Notes: generated by a model not told the origin, from the letters alone. DNA of 14,423 nt from an uncultured Bacilli bacterium (GCA_905236085.1 CAJOOD010000018.1:1-14423); one strand, 5' to 3'. Counted from the first letter of the stretch, positions 1 through 7,451 are shown. Numbers and translations: made by a program.

Positions 1-2186
1 AAGTAAGCTAATACAAAGACTAGAGCAACAATAGCAACAATGATGAATGTAGTCCACCACCAGTCAAACATAAGTCTGACCATTAAGGCGACGATATATG
101 ATGAAGCAAGCCAGAAGATGATGGTCCATTTTAATTGGCCTTTTGGAAGTTCAGCTTTAGCGGTTGCGACTGCGGCAAAGCAAGGAACTGTTAATAAATT
201 GAATACTAAGAAGGCTAATAATCCGCCTAAAGAGATACCAGTAGCTAAGACTAAAGATTCAACAGCTTCTTCGCCACCCGCAATGGTGATTAATGTATCA
301 GCGACAACTTCTTTAGCCACTAAGCCAGTAACTGAAGCTAAGCTTAAAGCCCAACCTTCACCAGCTAAATTGTTACCAAAACCTAATGGATAGAAAATAG
401 GTGATATCATCTGACAGAATGCTTTAAGCATCGAACCAGAATAATCCGCGACAGGTTTGCCAAATTGGTCAACCATATCAGGAATATATTGCCATGTTGG
501 AGTGAAATTAGAGAACACCCAAATAATAACCGCTGCTAAGACAATGATTGTGGCAGCTTTTTTAATAAATCCTTTAGCTTTATCCCAAATATGAATAGCT
601 AAGGCTTTCCATTGAGGAGCGTGATAAGAAGGTAATTCCATAATAAATGGAGGAACTTTTTCTCTTTGGGTGGTCCAGTGCATCAAAATAACCATACCAA
701 CAGCCACGATTAAGCCTAATAAATACATAGAGAAGCCCACTAAAGCGGCATTCCAGCCAAAGGCTGAACTGGCTAATATGGCGGCAACAGCATCAACCGC
801 GGCAACCTTCGCGCCACAGCAGAAGAAAGCGATAACACGGATGGTTTGAATTCTTTCTTTATCAGTATTTAAAGTACGAGTATTGATCATTGCAGGAACG
901 CCACAACCATAACCCATTAACATAGGAATAAAGGCTCTACCTGATAAACCTGCTCTTCTAAAGATTCTATCAAATACGAAGGCCACACGAGCCATATAGC
1001 CAGAATCTTCCATCAATGAGAAGAAGAAGAACAAGCATAAGATTTGTGGTAAGAAACCAATGACCGCGAAGAAACCATCATTAATAACGGACATTAATAA
1101 TCCCACTAACCAATCTGGCGTATGAATATTTGTTAAGCCGAGTTCAATTAAACTAGCCAGCCAATCAGTTACACCTACGGTAAAATTAGCTAAGATAACG
1201 CCAGGAGAATTAATACCGGCTTCTGTCCAGAATAATCCTTCAAAGAAGGAGCCTTCAAAACATACCGCGGTAAATTCAACATGGAACCAACGATGTAAGA
1301 AGAATAAGTCTTCTGAGAATGTTAAAGCAAATACGAGTAACAAAGCCACTAAGAAGATTGGAATAGCGGCCCATCTATTTGTAAGAACTTTATCGATTTT
1401 ATCAGATAATGTTAATTTATCTTTGGATTGTTCTTCTTTAACACCTAATTTAAATTTAGATAATTCGGAAGTGATGAATTTATATCTTTCATCCGCGGAA
1501 ACAGCGTCAAATTCCGTATCTTTTGCTAAAATATTGGCTTTTTGATAGGTATTTTTATTTGTTTCCTTTTCGAGTTCATCACCTTCTAAAGCTTTAATCG
1601 CATGGAATAAAGGATCAGCGATATTATCTTCTTGATAAATCTTTTTAGCTTCATCAACTCTCTTATCTTTTAATATAGTTGTACCACTTCTTGACTTATC
1701 TCCAGCAGCACAAGCTACTTCCATTAAGTGATGTAAGCCTCTATTCTTTAACGCGGAGATTTCAATAACTGGAACTCCTAATTTTTTGCTTAATCCAGCG
1801 ACATCAACGCCTTGATTTTTCTTTTCAAGAACATCAATCATATTTAAAGCCACAACTACTGGAACATCCATTTCCAATAATTGGGTGGTTAAATATAAAT
1901 TTCTTTCTAAGTTTGATGAGTCAACAATATTAATGACTACATCTGGTTTTTCATCCAAAATGAAGTTTCTGGAAATAACTTCTTCTGGAGTATATGGTGA
2001 TAAAGAATAAATACCAGGAAGGTCGACGATAGAAGCTTCTAGTCCACCTTTCTTATATGTACCTTTTCTTTGTTCAACAGTGACGCCAGGCCAGTTACCT
2101 ACGTAGGCGGTCGCGCCTGTTAAACCATTAAATAATGTGGTCTTCCCACTATTGGGGTTACCAGCTAAGGCAATAACTTTCGACAT
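1..2186 (-). CDS. feoB: Ferrous iron transporter FeoB (3' end cut by window edge)
   Basis: GTP-driven Fe(II) importer of the cytoplasmic membrane. I translated 728 codons from the ATG at 2186 to the left edge without a stop. The N-terminal G domain has G1 GNPNSGKTT (residues 9-17, Lys15), G3 DLPG (55-58), G4 NMID (115-118) and G5 SAL (144-146). A membrane domain follows with the FeoB gate signature LMGYGCGVPA and the late CFAAVATAKAE segment. At 728 residues it is close to usual FeoB length, so little should be missing. Its start lies 2 nt after the feoA stop, and AAAGGAGGG (2196-2204) within the end of feoA is a strong ribosome site 9 nt from the ATG, so the genes are co-translated. The family assignment is secure. 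Confidence 0.97.
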   Translation of the reverse strand, partial: MSKVIALAGNPNSGKTTLFNGLTGATAYVGNWPGVTVEQRKGTYKKGGLEASIVDLPGIYSLSPYTPEEVISRNFILDEKPDVVINIVDSSNLERNLYLTTQLLEMDVPVVVALNMIDVLEKKNQGVDVAGLSKKLGVPVIEISALKNRGLHHLMEVACAAGDKSRSGTTILKDKRVDEAKKIYQEDNIADPLFHAIKALEGDELEKETNKNTYQKANILAKDTEFDAVSADERYKFITSELSKFKLGVKEEQSKDKLTLSDKIDKVLTNRWAAIPIFLVALLLVFALTFSEDLFFLHRWFHVEFTAVCFEGSFFEGLFWTEAGINSPGVILANFTVGVTDWLASLIELGLTNIHTPDWLVGLLMSVINDGFFAVIGFLPQILCLFFFFSLMEDSGYMARVAFVFDRIFRRAGLSGRAFIPMLMGYGCGVPAMINTRTLNTDKERIQTIRVIAFFCCGAKVAAVDAVAAILASSAFGWNAALVGFSMYLLGLIVAVGMVILMHWTTQREKVPPFIMELPSYHAPQWKALAIHIWDKAKGFIKKAATIIVLAAVIIWVFSNFTPTWQYIPDMVDQFGKPVADYSGSMLKAFCQMISPIFYPLGFGNNLAGEGWALSLASVTGLVAKEVVADTLITIAGGEEAVESLVLATGISLGGLLAFLVFNLLTVPCFAAVATAKAELPKGQLKWTIIFWLASSYIVALMVRLMFDWWWTTFIIVAIVALVFVLAY

Positions 2187-2188
2187 AA

Positions 2189-2452
2189 TTATTTACCCTC
2201 CTTTGTAGCTGGTTTTCCATTCTCGGCGACTTCGAGTTCAATCCATTTGGCTTCATCTTTTCTCAAAGATAATTCATATCCTCTTAAAGTTACTTCAATA
2301 GGATCTCCCATAGGAGCAACTTTACGGAGATAGACTTCTGCGCCTGGAGTAAGACCCATATCAAAGAGTCTTCTTCTCACACGACCTTCGCCACCAACAC
2401 TGACGATAACACCTGTTTCGCCAATTTCAAAAGCATCCAGTGTTTTTTTCAT
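2189..2452 (-). CDS. feoA: FeoA family protein, operon-internal copy
   Basis: Small cytoplasmic SH3-like partner of FeoB, 87 residues, typical FeoA length. The FeoA core is plain: an EIGETGVIVSV strand, the RRRLFDMGLTPGAEV turn and a hydrophobic C-terminal strand ending RKDEAKWIELEV. FeoA is thought to bind the FeoB G domain and modulate transport; the exact role is unsettled in the family. It sits 18 nt after the other feoA and 2 nt before feoB. The start ATG (2450-2452) has AAAGGT a few bases upstream (about 2458-2465). A charged tail (NGKPATKEGK) extends beyond the domain and its coding DNA houses the feoB ribosome site. Confidence 0.95.
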   Translation of the reverse strand: MKKTLDAFEIGETGVIVSVGGEGRVRRRLFDMGLTPGAEVYLRKVAPMGDPIEVTLRGYELSLRKDEAKWIELEVAENGKPATKEGK

Positions 2453-2470
2453 GATTCTACCTTTCTTTAT

Positions 2471-2683
2471 TTACGAGACAATAATCGCACTAGCTATGTC
2501 TCTATCAAGAGCGAGTTTAGAACCAAAAACATATAATATTAATGCTCCTTTTTCTTTAGACATCACTCTCACTTTAGCGCCCACAGTAATACCAAGATCT
2601 TGTAAGCGTTTAGCAACTTTTGCTTCTCCATGGATATGTGTGATGGTGACTTCTTCATTAATAGGTGCTAAGAATATTGGCAT
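2471..2683 (-). CDS. feoA: FeoA family protein, promoter-proximal copy
   Basis: First gene of the feo operon, 70 residues, a bare FeoA/SH3-like domain with AKRLQDLGITVGAKV matching the FeoA turn and a C-terminal hydrophobic strand. It is clearly divergent from the 87-residue FeoA next to it, so the pair is not a recent duplication. Tandem feoA-feoA-feoB operons occur in several anaerobic Bacillota. The ATG at 2681-2683 is the only reasonable start: an in-frame TAG lies shortly upstream and no other ATG, GTG or TTG falls between. It has no ribosome site at normal distance; the nearest, GGGAGGG (2708-2714), is 24 nt away with a 16-nt palindrome in between. Confidence 0.9.
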   Translation of the reverse strand: MPIFLAPINEEVTITHIHGEAKVAKRLQDLGITVGAKVRVMSKEKGALILYVFGSKLALDRDIASAIIVS

Positions 2684-2692
2684 AATATCATT

Positions 2693-2708
2693 GTTAGTCT
2701 AAACTAAC
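2693..2708. promoter_or_regulatory. DtxR/IdeR-family operator-like palindrome, downstream site
   Basis: On the minus strand this reads GTTAGTTTAGACTAAC, two inverted GTTAGT arms around TTAG. Aligned to the remembered DtxR/IdeR consensus TTAGGTTAGSCTAACCTAA, TTAGtTTAGaCTAAC matches 13 of 15 positions. It lies just downstream of the predicted transcription start of feoA, where a metal-bound repressor would block transcription. Inference: Fe(II)- or Mn(II)-responsive repression by a DtxR-family protein not encoded in this window. Confidence 0.6.
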
Positions 2709-2723
2709 CCTCCCGCTCTATAA

Positions 2724-2751
2724 ATTATAAAGTAGTTTTAAGAAAATACAA
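2724..2751 (-). promoter_or_regulatory. Sigma-A-type promoter of the feo operon
   Basis: On the minus strand: -35 TTGTAT (2746-2751), a 16-nt spacer, and a perfect -10 TATAAT (2724-2729). The predicted start is near 2717, giving a leader of about 34 nt before the first feoA. One metalloregulator-like palindrome lies just downstream and a second just upstream of the -35. Confidence 0.6.
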
Positions 2752-2759
2752 TAAAAAAA

Positions 2760-2778
2760 TTAGTTATGGCTAACTTAC
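2760..2778. promoter_or_regulatory. DtxR/IdeR-family operator-like palindrome, upstream site
   Basis: On the plus strand TTAGTTATGGCTAACTTAC matches the DtxR-type 19-mer in its TTAG, GCTAAC and TA blocks (roughly 13-14 of 19 positions) and contains inverted AGTTA/TAACT arms. It begins 8 nt upstream of the -35 of the feo promoter and is the weaker of the two sites. Confidence 0.45.
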
Positions 2779-2827
2779 AATAAGATAAAAGAGCAATTTA
2801 AAATCTAAAAATAATTCAATAAATTAG

Positions 2828-2850
2828 AAAAAAGTCCGCAAAAAAGGACT
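2828..2850 (-). terminator. Rho-independent terminator of the EAL gene
   Basis: On the minus strand AGTCC (2846-2850), an 8-nt T-rich loop, GGACT (2833-2837), then a run of six T (2828-2833). It starts 24 nt after the stop of the phosphodiesterase gene. The stem is only 5 bp, so it may be inefficient, but placement and T tract fit. Confidence 0.55.
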
Positions 2851-2873
2851 ATTTGATAAAATTTTAAAGAAAT

Positions 2874-4781
2874 TCAATCATTTTTATGAGATTCAAGATA
2901 TTTAATAAAATCATCTTCAGGAATTGGATGAGAATAATAATATCCTTGAATATAATCAATTCCATTTTTGATTAATAAATCTTCTTGTGATGCCGTTTCT
3001 ACACCTTCTTGAAGCACTCTAAAGGAAATATCCTTAAGCATACCAATCATAGATATCAAGGTCTTAGAGGCTGTTTGATTATTTATGGTCTTATCTAATA
3101 TTGATTTATCGATTTTAACGATATTAAATTTCATATCGTATAAATAAGTGAAATTAGAATAACCTGTTCCAAAATCATCTAATGAGAAAGAGAAACCTTC
3201 TTTAATTAATTTATCCATAATTTCAATGACTACCTCACTATTTTCTATCAAGGCAGATTCAGTTATTTCAAAATTAATAAATGAGGCTGGAACATTATAT
3301 TTTTTAATTAAAGACATAATGGAATCATAAATAGAAGGATCAATAATTTGCAAGGCTGATAAATTAACTTCGATATAATCTAGACCTAATTTTTTAACAT
3401 CATGTTTATTATAAAATTGACACACTCTTTCTAAGATCAATAATCCAAGTTGCGATATCTTACCACTTTTTTCAGCGACTGGAATAAATTCTACAGGTGA
3501 TAAGAAGCCTAAGATAGGATCATCAATTCTCGCTAGCGCTTCAGCGGAATTGATAGACTTCGTGGAATTAGAATAAATGGCTTGATAATAGGCTAATAAA
3601 GTATCGTTATCAATTGCTCTTTGAATAGCTTCTTCAATAGCGACTTCTCTTTTTAATCTATTTAAGGCCACAATACCATCTTCATTTCTATTTTGATAAT
3701 CATCTTCTAACAATAATGAAATTTCTTTTATTGTTGAAACTTCATCAGGCATAGATAAACAAAAATATAAAGGTGTAAATAACATATTAATGTTATCGTT
3801 TGTAAAAGGCTTTTTAAATCTTTCTTTAATAACATTAATAGCCTCGTTTAAATCCTCTTTGTTATCAAAGATAGCGCAGATATTGCCTCCACCGCAGTCA
3901 AAATATCTATTATGTTTCGCGGATAGGAAGAATTGACCAACTTTAGCAAGTATTCCATCAACCACCTTAACGCCATTAATAGTGTTAAGACGACGAAGGT
4001 CTGCTATTTTGATGATCAATAAATCATAATTCCTTTTATTATATAAACATCTTTCTGTTTCAATTAAGAAGGCAGATGAATTATATAATCTTGTAACAGC
4101 ATTTCTTGATTGCTCTTCTGTTTCAAAATTAAAGGCCATGACTAATAAGACAAGGGAGGAAATAAAGATTTCAATAACAAATCTTTCCACGAAGAATTGT
4201 ATAGCGATAGCAATCACCGCTAAAACGATAAACATCGCCACTAAGAAAGCATATCCTTTAGGTAGCGCTTTCCTATAACGTGCACCTTGGATTAATGCAA
4301 GCACTAGATAGCCAAAAGCTACCGCATAAACTATATAGATGGCAAAGTGATGAAGATATTCATTGCTTGCGCTGAAATAGAAAACCCAGGTAGTCCAATG
4401 ATTAGTAATAATGAGCAAAGCTATAACTATATAGGGAATAGAATAAATTAAATATAATTTCTTTCTATTTCTTATTTTGCCTATCATCTCAGAAACATAG
4501 ATAAAGAATAAGAACGGAGTCAAATTATGAACCAATAAGAAAATAGATATCATCGCTTCTAAAGCTGGCATATTGACTTCTTTATTTCTAGCGATGTCAT
4601 TTATCATGATATTAGAAATAGCATCAAATATAGCGGATAATAAAGTTACAACAACTAAGAAAATGAATATGATATTCTTACGATTTTGCAAGCTCTTGCG
4701 GTGCAATAAAATAATAATCGTAGTTACGCATAGAATTATTGCGGCTATTTCATATTGGTAAATAAATCTTAGGTCTGACAT
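2874..4781 (-). CDS. Membrane-bound c-di-GMP phosphodiesterase (7TM, degenerate GGDEF, EAL)
   Basis: Predicted to hydrolyse cyclic di-GMP to pGpG at the cytoplasmic face of the membrane. Residues 1-220 hold about seven membrane segments (near 11-27, 37-57, 76-97, 110-126, 146-165, 178-197, 203-218). A GGDEF-fold domain (about 230-370) has GGGNI (297-301) in place of GGDEF, so cyclase activity is unlikely and it may only sense GTP. The EAL domain (about 385-630) keeps the catalytic set: E414 of SAEALA, N473, E505 of EITE, D535-D536 in LDDFGTG, K556, E592/E595 of QEGVET and Q612 of QGYYY. The ATG (4779-4781) has an in-frame TAA at 4791-4793 and no ribosome site. It is a single-gene unit. The ligand sensed by the 7TM part is unknown. 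Confidence 0.93.
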   Translation of the reverse strand: MSDLRFIYQYEIAAIILCVTTIIILLHRKSLQNRKNIIFIFLVVVTLLSAIFDAISNIMINDIARNKEVNMPALEAMISIFLLVHNLTPFLFFIYVSEMIGKIRNRKKLYLIYSIPYIVIALLIITNHWTTWVFYFSASNEYLHHFAIYIVYAVAFGYLVLALIQGARYRKALPKGYAFLVAMFIVLAVIAIAIQFFVERFVIEIFISSLVLLVMAFNFETEEQSRNAVTRLYNSSAFLIETERCLYNKRNYDLLIIKIADLRRLNTINGVKVVDGILAKVGQFFLSAKHNRYFDCGGGNICAIFDNKEDLNEAINVIKERFKKPFTNDNINMLFTPLYFCLSMPDEVSTIKEISLLLEDDYQNRNEDGIVALNRLKREVAIEEAIQRAIDNDTLLAYYQAIYSNSTKSINSAEALARIDDPILGFLSPVEFIPVAEKSGKISQLGLLILERVCQFYNKHDVKKLGLDYIEVNLSALQIIDPSIYDSIMSLIKKYNVPASFINFEITESALIENSEVVIEIMDKLIKEGFSFSLDDFGTGYSNFTYLYDMKFNIVKIDKSILDKTINNQTASKTLISMIGMLKDISFRVLQEGVETASQEDLLIKNGIDYIQGYYYSHPIPEDDFIKYLESHKND

Positions 4782-4789
4782 GTAATTGC

Positions 4790-4817
4790 ATTATAACCGA
4801 AAAAATGATTTTTTGTA
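4790..4817 (-). promoter_or_regulatory. Promoter of the EAL gene, probably giving a leaderless mRNA
   Basis: A perfect -10 TATAAT lies at 4790-4795 (minus strand), only 8 nt before the ATG. A weak -35, TACAAA (4812-4817), is 16 nt upstream. Transcription would begin within about 2 nt of the ATG, consistent with the missing ribosome site. The -35 is poor, so this rests mainly on the -10 and its position. Confidence 0.45.
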
Positions 4818-4921
4818 TTAAAAAATTAACAAACTAATTCATTTGCTTAAAACAATTTTCTCTTAATGGATATTTGAAAAAGAAATAATTATCAAAAATC
4901 CCTGCAAATCTTCCTTATTTT

Positions 4922-4948
4922 AAAAAAAGATATCTCGCTTGAGATACC
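4922..4948 (-). terminator. Rho-independent terminator of the phosphoesterase/membrane-protein operon
   Basis: On the minus strand GGTATCTC (4941-4948), loop AAGC (4937-4940), GAGATATC (4929-4936), then seven T (4922-4928). The 8-bp stem includes one G-U pair. It lies 15 nt after the stop of the 8-TM gene and is the clearest terminator on this strand. Confidence 0.85.
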
Positions 4949-4963
4949 TTTATTAGTAATTTA

Positions 4964-5962
4964 TTATTTTCTTTTTCTAGCAATAATTCCTTTTATTAAG
5001 GCCACAATAGAGACTATTAGTGGCGTGAAAACCACAACAAGTGTTCCTAGATTTACACTCGCGGTAAAGGCCACAGGTAAGACACCAAAACCAATATTAG
5101 ATGGAGCGTCTAAATCCGTACCTAAAGCAATAAAATATAAAATTATTATAATAAGAGAAACAACTAGACCAACAATGGCAAGAGGGAATAAGAATTTTCT
5201 CCTCTTCTCCTCTATTAATTGATTATAATAAAACTCCCAAATGCATAAGAATAAGAATGAGATTAAATAAGCAATTAATAGCATGATCGCATAAAATTGA
5301 TGACCGTGTCTAAAATCGATAATAAATAGGCCAAATAAGAATCCGGAGAATGTAAATAAAGAAACTAACATCCAAATTGAAACACCAAAGCAATATAAGA
5401 AACGGCATCGATTTACAATAGGTCCTCTAGATGGTACTAGATAGGGGATTTTATCTTTTAAATCTCTTAGATAAAGGAGCATGAATACGCCAATACCTAG
5501 ATACAAGATAGAATACAATAAAGCATCTAATGGATATGAAGCAGATGGAGAGCCTTCTAAAAAAGATAAATAGCCTCCCGCCATACGCATTATAATGATG
5601 AAAAGAATATTAAATCCTGCAAAAGCTATTAAAGTAATTGCATTTTTCTTATAAGATCTTAACCTTCTCTCTTCACTTACATTTCGATATGTCGCATGTA
5701 TTAATAACAATGCCCAAATCGACATAAAAGCGGATAAAATAATCGGAAGTATTCTTAATAAATCACGAATACCAACATCTAAAGAACCGCTGACAATTGA
5801 GCCAGCCACATCAACAAAACAATAAAGAGCGTTAAAGAAAGTAAAACTTGAGAATATGAAGATAACAATCAATAAAGCGGAAACAAATAAGGATTGTCTT
5901 TTTTGTTTTTCATCAAAAGAAGCATTAATGAAATTATCTTTATTAAAATATTTCTTAATCAT
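4964..5962 (-). CDS. Eight-TM membrane protein of unknown function
   Basis: No family recognised. The 332-residue product is strongly hydrophobic, with about eight membrane segments (near 25-52, 70-91, 106-126, 146-165, 188-214, 222-243, 258-280, 304-325), a basic N-terminus and a basic tail (IIARKRK), suggesting a cytoplasmic C-terminus. I chose the ATG at 5960-5962: it overlaps the stop of the preceding gene by one base (TAATG), a classic coupling arrangement, and GTGGGTG lies a suitable distance upstream. A longer reading from a GTG at 5975-5977 adds only five residues. It is second in an operon behind a lipoprotein phosphoesterase and is followed by a terminator. It could be the membrane partner of that enzyme, but this is inferred from coupling only. 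Confidence 0.85.
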   Translation of the reverse strand: MIKKYFNKDNFINASFDEKQKRQSLFVSALLIVIFIFSSFTFFNALYCFVDVAGSIVSGSLDVGIRDLLRILPIILSAFMSIWALLLIHATYRNVSEERRLRSYKKNAITLIAFAGFNILFIIIMRMAGGYLSFLEGSPSASYPLDALLYSILYLGIGVFMLLYLRDLKDKIPYLVPSRGPIVNRCRFLYCFGVSIWMLVSLFTFSGFLFGLFIIDFRHGHQFYAIMLLIAYLISFLFLCIWEFYYNQLIEEKRRKFLFPLAIVGLVVSLIIIILYFIALGTDLDAPSNIGFGVLPVAFTASVNLGTLVVVFTPLIVSIVALIKGIIARKRK

Positions 5963-7074
5963 TAGTATTTCACCCACTTAATAAAATCTCCATTAACCCT
6001 TTCGTTGAGATATAAATGCTCTAAATCAAAATTACCGGTTTCATCTTTTAATGTAACTAAACTTGCCCCGATTAAATCGAAATTTTCAGTAATGCCAGTT
6101 GAGGCTAATCCTTCTTGCACAGCAGGATCATCACTAGAGGCATCTACATGAGCAAAATATAGTTCTGTTCCAGTTTTTACACCTAAGCCAATGGTCACAC
6201 CATCATAATCAACCGTCCAGTCAACATTATGAGCGTGACCCATAAAAGCACCTTTTAAATTATGAAGTTTAGCTGTTTCAATAAAGTTAGAAGCATATTC
6301 TTCTCCTTCGCTTGAATCAAATTCTTCTAATTTAAAGAATTTGTTTTTATATGTAGCGCCATTATTATGAATTTCATCCCATAATCTTTGATTATCTTGC
6401 TGAGGAATATGGTAATAAGTGATATTAGGAACTGTTTCACCTACTTTTTGATGCTCCAATACCCACCAATCAGTTTGGTCTTGTCTTATGTAGTCATAGT
6501 TTCTAAATGCATCGATAGCGGTTTCTGAGAAACATGCACCAGAATCCAGATTGGTAATTTGCCATTTTACTTGTTCATCTTTTTTTAGATTAATAACAAA
6601 ATTACTTCTACCATATAAATTATCTTCTAAATCGATATAAATAGAATGATTGGCTCTAGCAAATTCTTTTGATAAATAATTTGGGTTATATAATCCATGA
6701 TGATCATGATTCCCCCAAATAACTGCATATTTGAATCCATATTCTACTGCTTTTGCTTCAAAATAATTGATAAATGTCGTAATGTGATAGTAATTAGCAA
6801 GCATAAATAAATCGCCAGAAATCTCTACTAAATCAATTTTATCCACATGATTAACTACCTCAGTGAATACTTTATTCAGATAAATCTTTGATGACATTGT
6901 TGATGAATTGTTGCTCCAATGAATATCAGTTAACTGCAAAATATTAAAGCCATCACGGTAATTCATCACGGTGACATAATCATCAAGATGGGTTGAATAA
7001 TCAAGCACTTGACCGCAACTAGTTAAAGACACTGACATTAATGAGCACAATATAAAAATATATTTTGTCTTCAT
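5962..7074 (-). CDS. Lipoprotein metallophosphoesterase (calcineurin-like fold)
   Basis: Predicted surface-anchored dinuclear-metal phosphoesterase of 370 residues; substrate not readable from sequence. A signal peptide ends in the lipobox LTSC with Cys20 as lipidation site. The metallophosphoesterase blocks are complete and in order: D50-x-H52 (LTDIHW), GD at 87-88 (SGDLF), GNHDH (121-125), H222 (YYHIP) and GHAH (279-282). These supply the metal ligands, so the enzyme should be active. The spacing resembles purple-acid-phosphatase/Icc-like members of the fold. The ATG (7072-7074) is preceded by GGCGG about 10 nt upstream. Its stop overlaps the start of the 8-TM gene. Wall polymer, nucleotide or phospholipid substrates are all possible. 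Confidence 0.9.
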   Translation of the reverse strand: MKTKYIFILCSLMSVSLTSCGQVLDYSTHLDDYVTVMNYRDGFNILQLTDIHWSNNSSTMSSKIYLNKVFTEVVNHVDKIDLVEISGDLFMLANYYHITTFINYFEAKAVEYGFKYAVIWGNHDHHGLYNPNYLSKEFARANHSIYIDLEDNLYGRSNFVINLKKDEQVKWQITNLDSGACFSETAIDAFRNYDYIRQDQTDWWVLEHQKVGETVPNITYYHIPQQDNQRLWDEIHNNGATYKNKFFKLEEFDSSEGEEYASNFIETAKLHNLKGAFMGHAHNVDWTVDYDGVTIGLGVKTGTELYFAHVDASSDDPAVQEGLASTGITENFDLIGASLVTLKDETGNFDLEHLYLNERVNGDFIKWVKY

Positions 7075-7333
7075 ACCTTTTTTTCCGCCAAGATATATTT
7101 TACAAAATTCTTATTCTTAAATAAATATCTAAAATTATTAACCGATTATATGAATAATTAATATATCTTGACCGATTATTAAAAAATAACCAATATGGCG
7201 ATTATTATGAAATTCAGTGCAAAAAGCCCATATTTTGCAAAAAAACGCGCTAATTTTCGTGCATATATTATAATTAACGACTTCTGATATTCACATATTT
7301 GTGGTGCTTAAGACAAAAGAAATGCTGATTTTT

Positions 7334-7369
7334 AAAAGTTTAACAATTTTTCAAATTCTGTTAACTTTT
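7334..7369 (+). terminator. Terminator-like hairpin upstream of the six-TM gene
   Basis: AAAAGTTTAACA (7334-7345), a 13-nt loop, and TGTTAAC followed by five T. The arms pair over 11 bp with a single bulged T. No established plus-strand gene precedes it, so it may end an unannotated short transcript starting between 7150 and 7200, or simply be an operator-like inverted repeat near the downstream promoter. Confidence 0.3.
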
Positions 7370-7392
7370 TATTAATAAATAATAAATATGGG

Positions 7393-7421
7393 TTGATTTA
7401 TTTGTTATATTTCGTTATAAA
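7393..7421 (+). promoter_or_regulatory. Promoter of the six-TM gene
   Basis: TTGATT (-35, 7393-7398), a 17-nt spacer and TATAAA (-10, 7416-7421). The predicted start is near 7428, leaving a leader of about 24 nt that contains the AAAGGAG ribosome site (7438-7444). Confidence 0.65.
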
Positions 7422-7451
7422 TACTTTGCAAATAAAGAAAGGAGAATGTTT

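Larger units (their letters stand above)
7075..7451. other. Divergent intergenic region with direct repeats, hairpins and a doubtful small ORF
   Basis: 377 bp between divergent starts. It contains TTRACCGATTAT twice (7138-7149 and 7168-7179, 30 bp apart) and a third CGATTAT at 7199-7205. A perfect 7-bp hairpin TGCAAAA/TTTTGCA spans 7218-7239. A 30-codon plus-strand ORF (7195-7287, ATG to TGA, basic peptide starting MAIIMKFSAKSPYF) has no ribosome site. A weak minus-strand -10 TAAAAT (7097-7102) could serve the phosphoesterase but lacks a good -35. The plus-strand promoter is listed separately. Confidence 0.5.

Noticed and set aside
40..393. 117-codon plus-strand ORF at the left edge
   Set aside because: It is antisense to the C-terminal membrane part of FeoB, which continues open to the edge with clear family motifs.
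2451..2702. 83-codon plus-strand ORF across the first feoA
   Set aside because: Antisense to a convincing FeoA domain in an operon with feoB; no ribosome site or family similarity.
3868..3900. RYFD near the GGDEF-like motif as a c-di-GMP inhibitory I-site
   Set aside because: The true I-site RxxD lies five residues before GGDEF; here the Asp is separated from the GGGNI motif by a single residue, so spacing is wrong and the site is absent.
5963..5977. GTG at 5975-5977 as start of the 8-TM gene
   Set aside because: The ATG at 5960-5962 overlaps the upstream stop as TAATG and is better placed relative to GTGGGTG; the GTG would lie inside that ribosome-site-like stretch.
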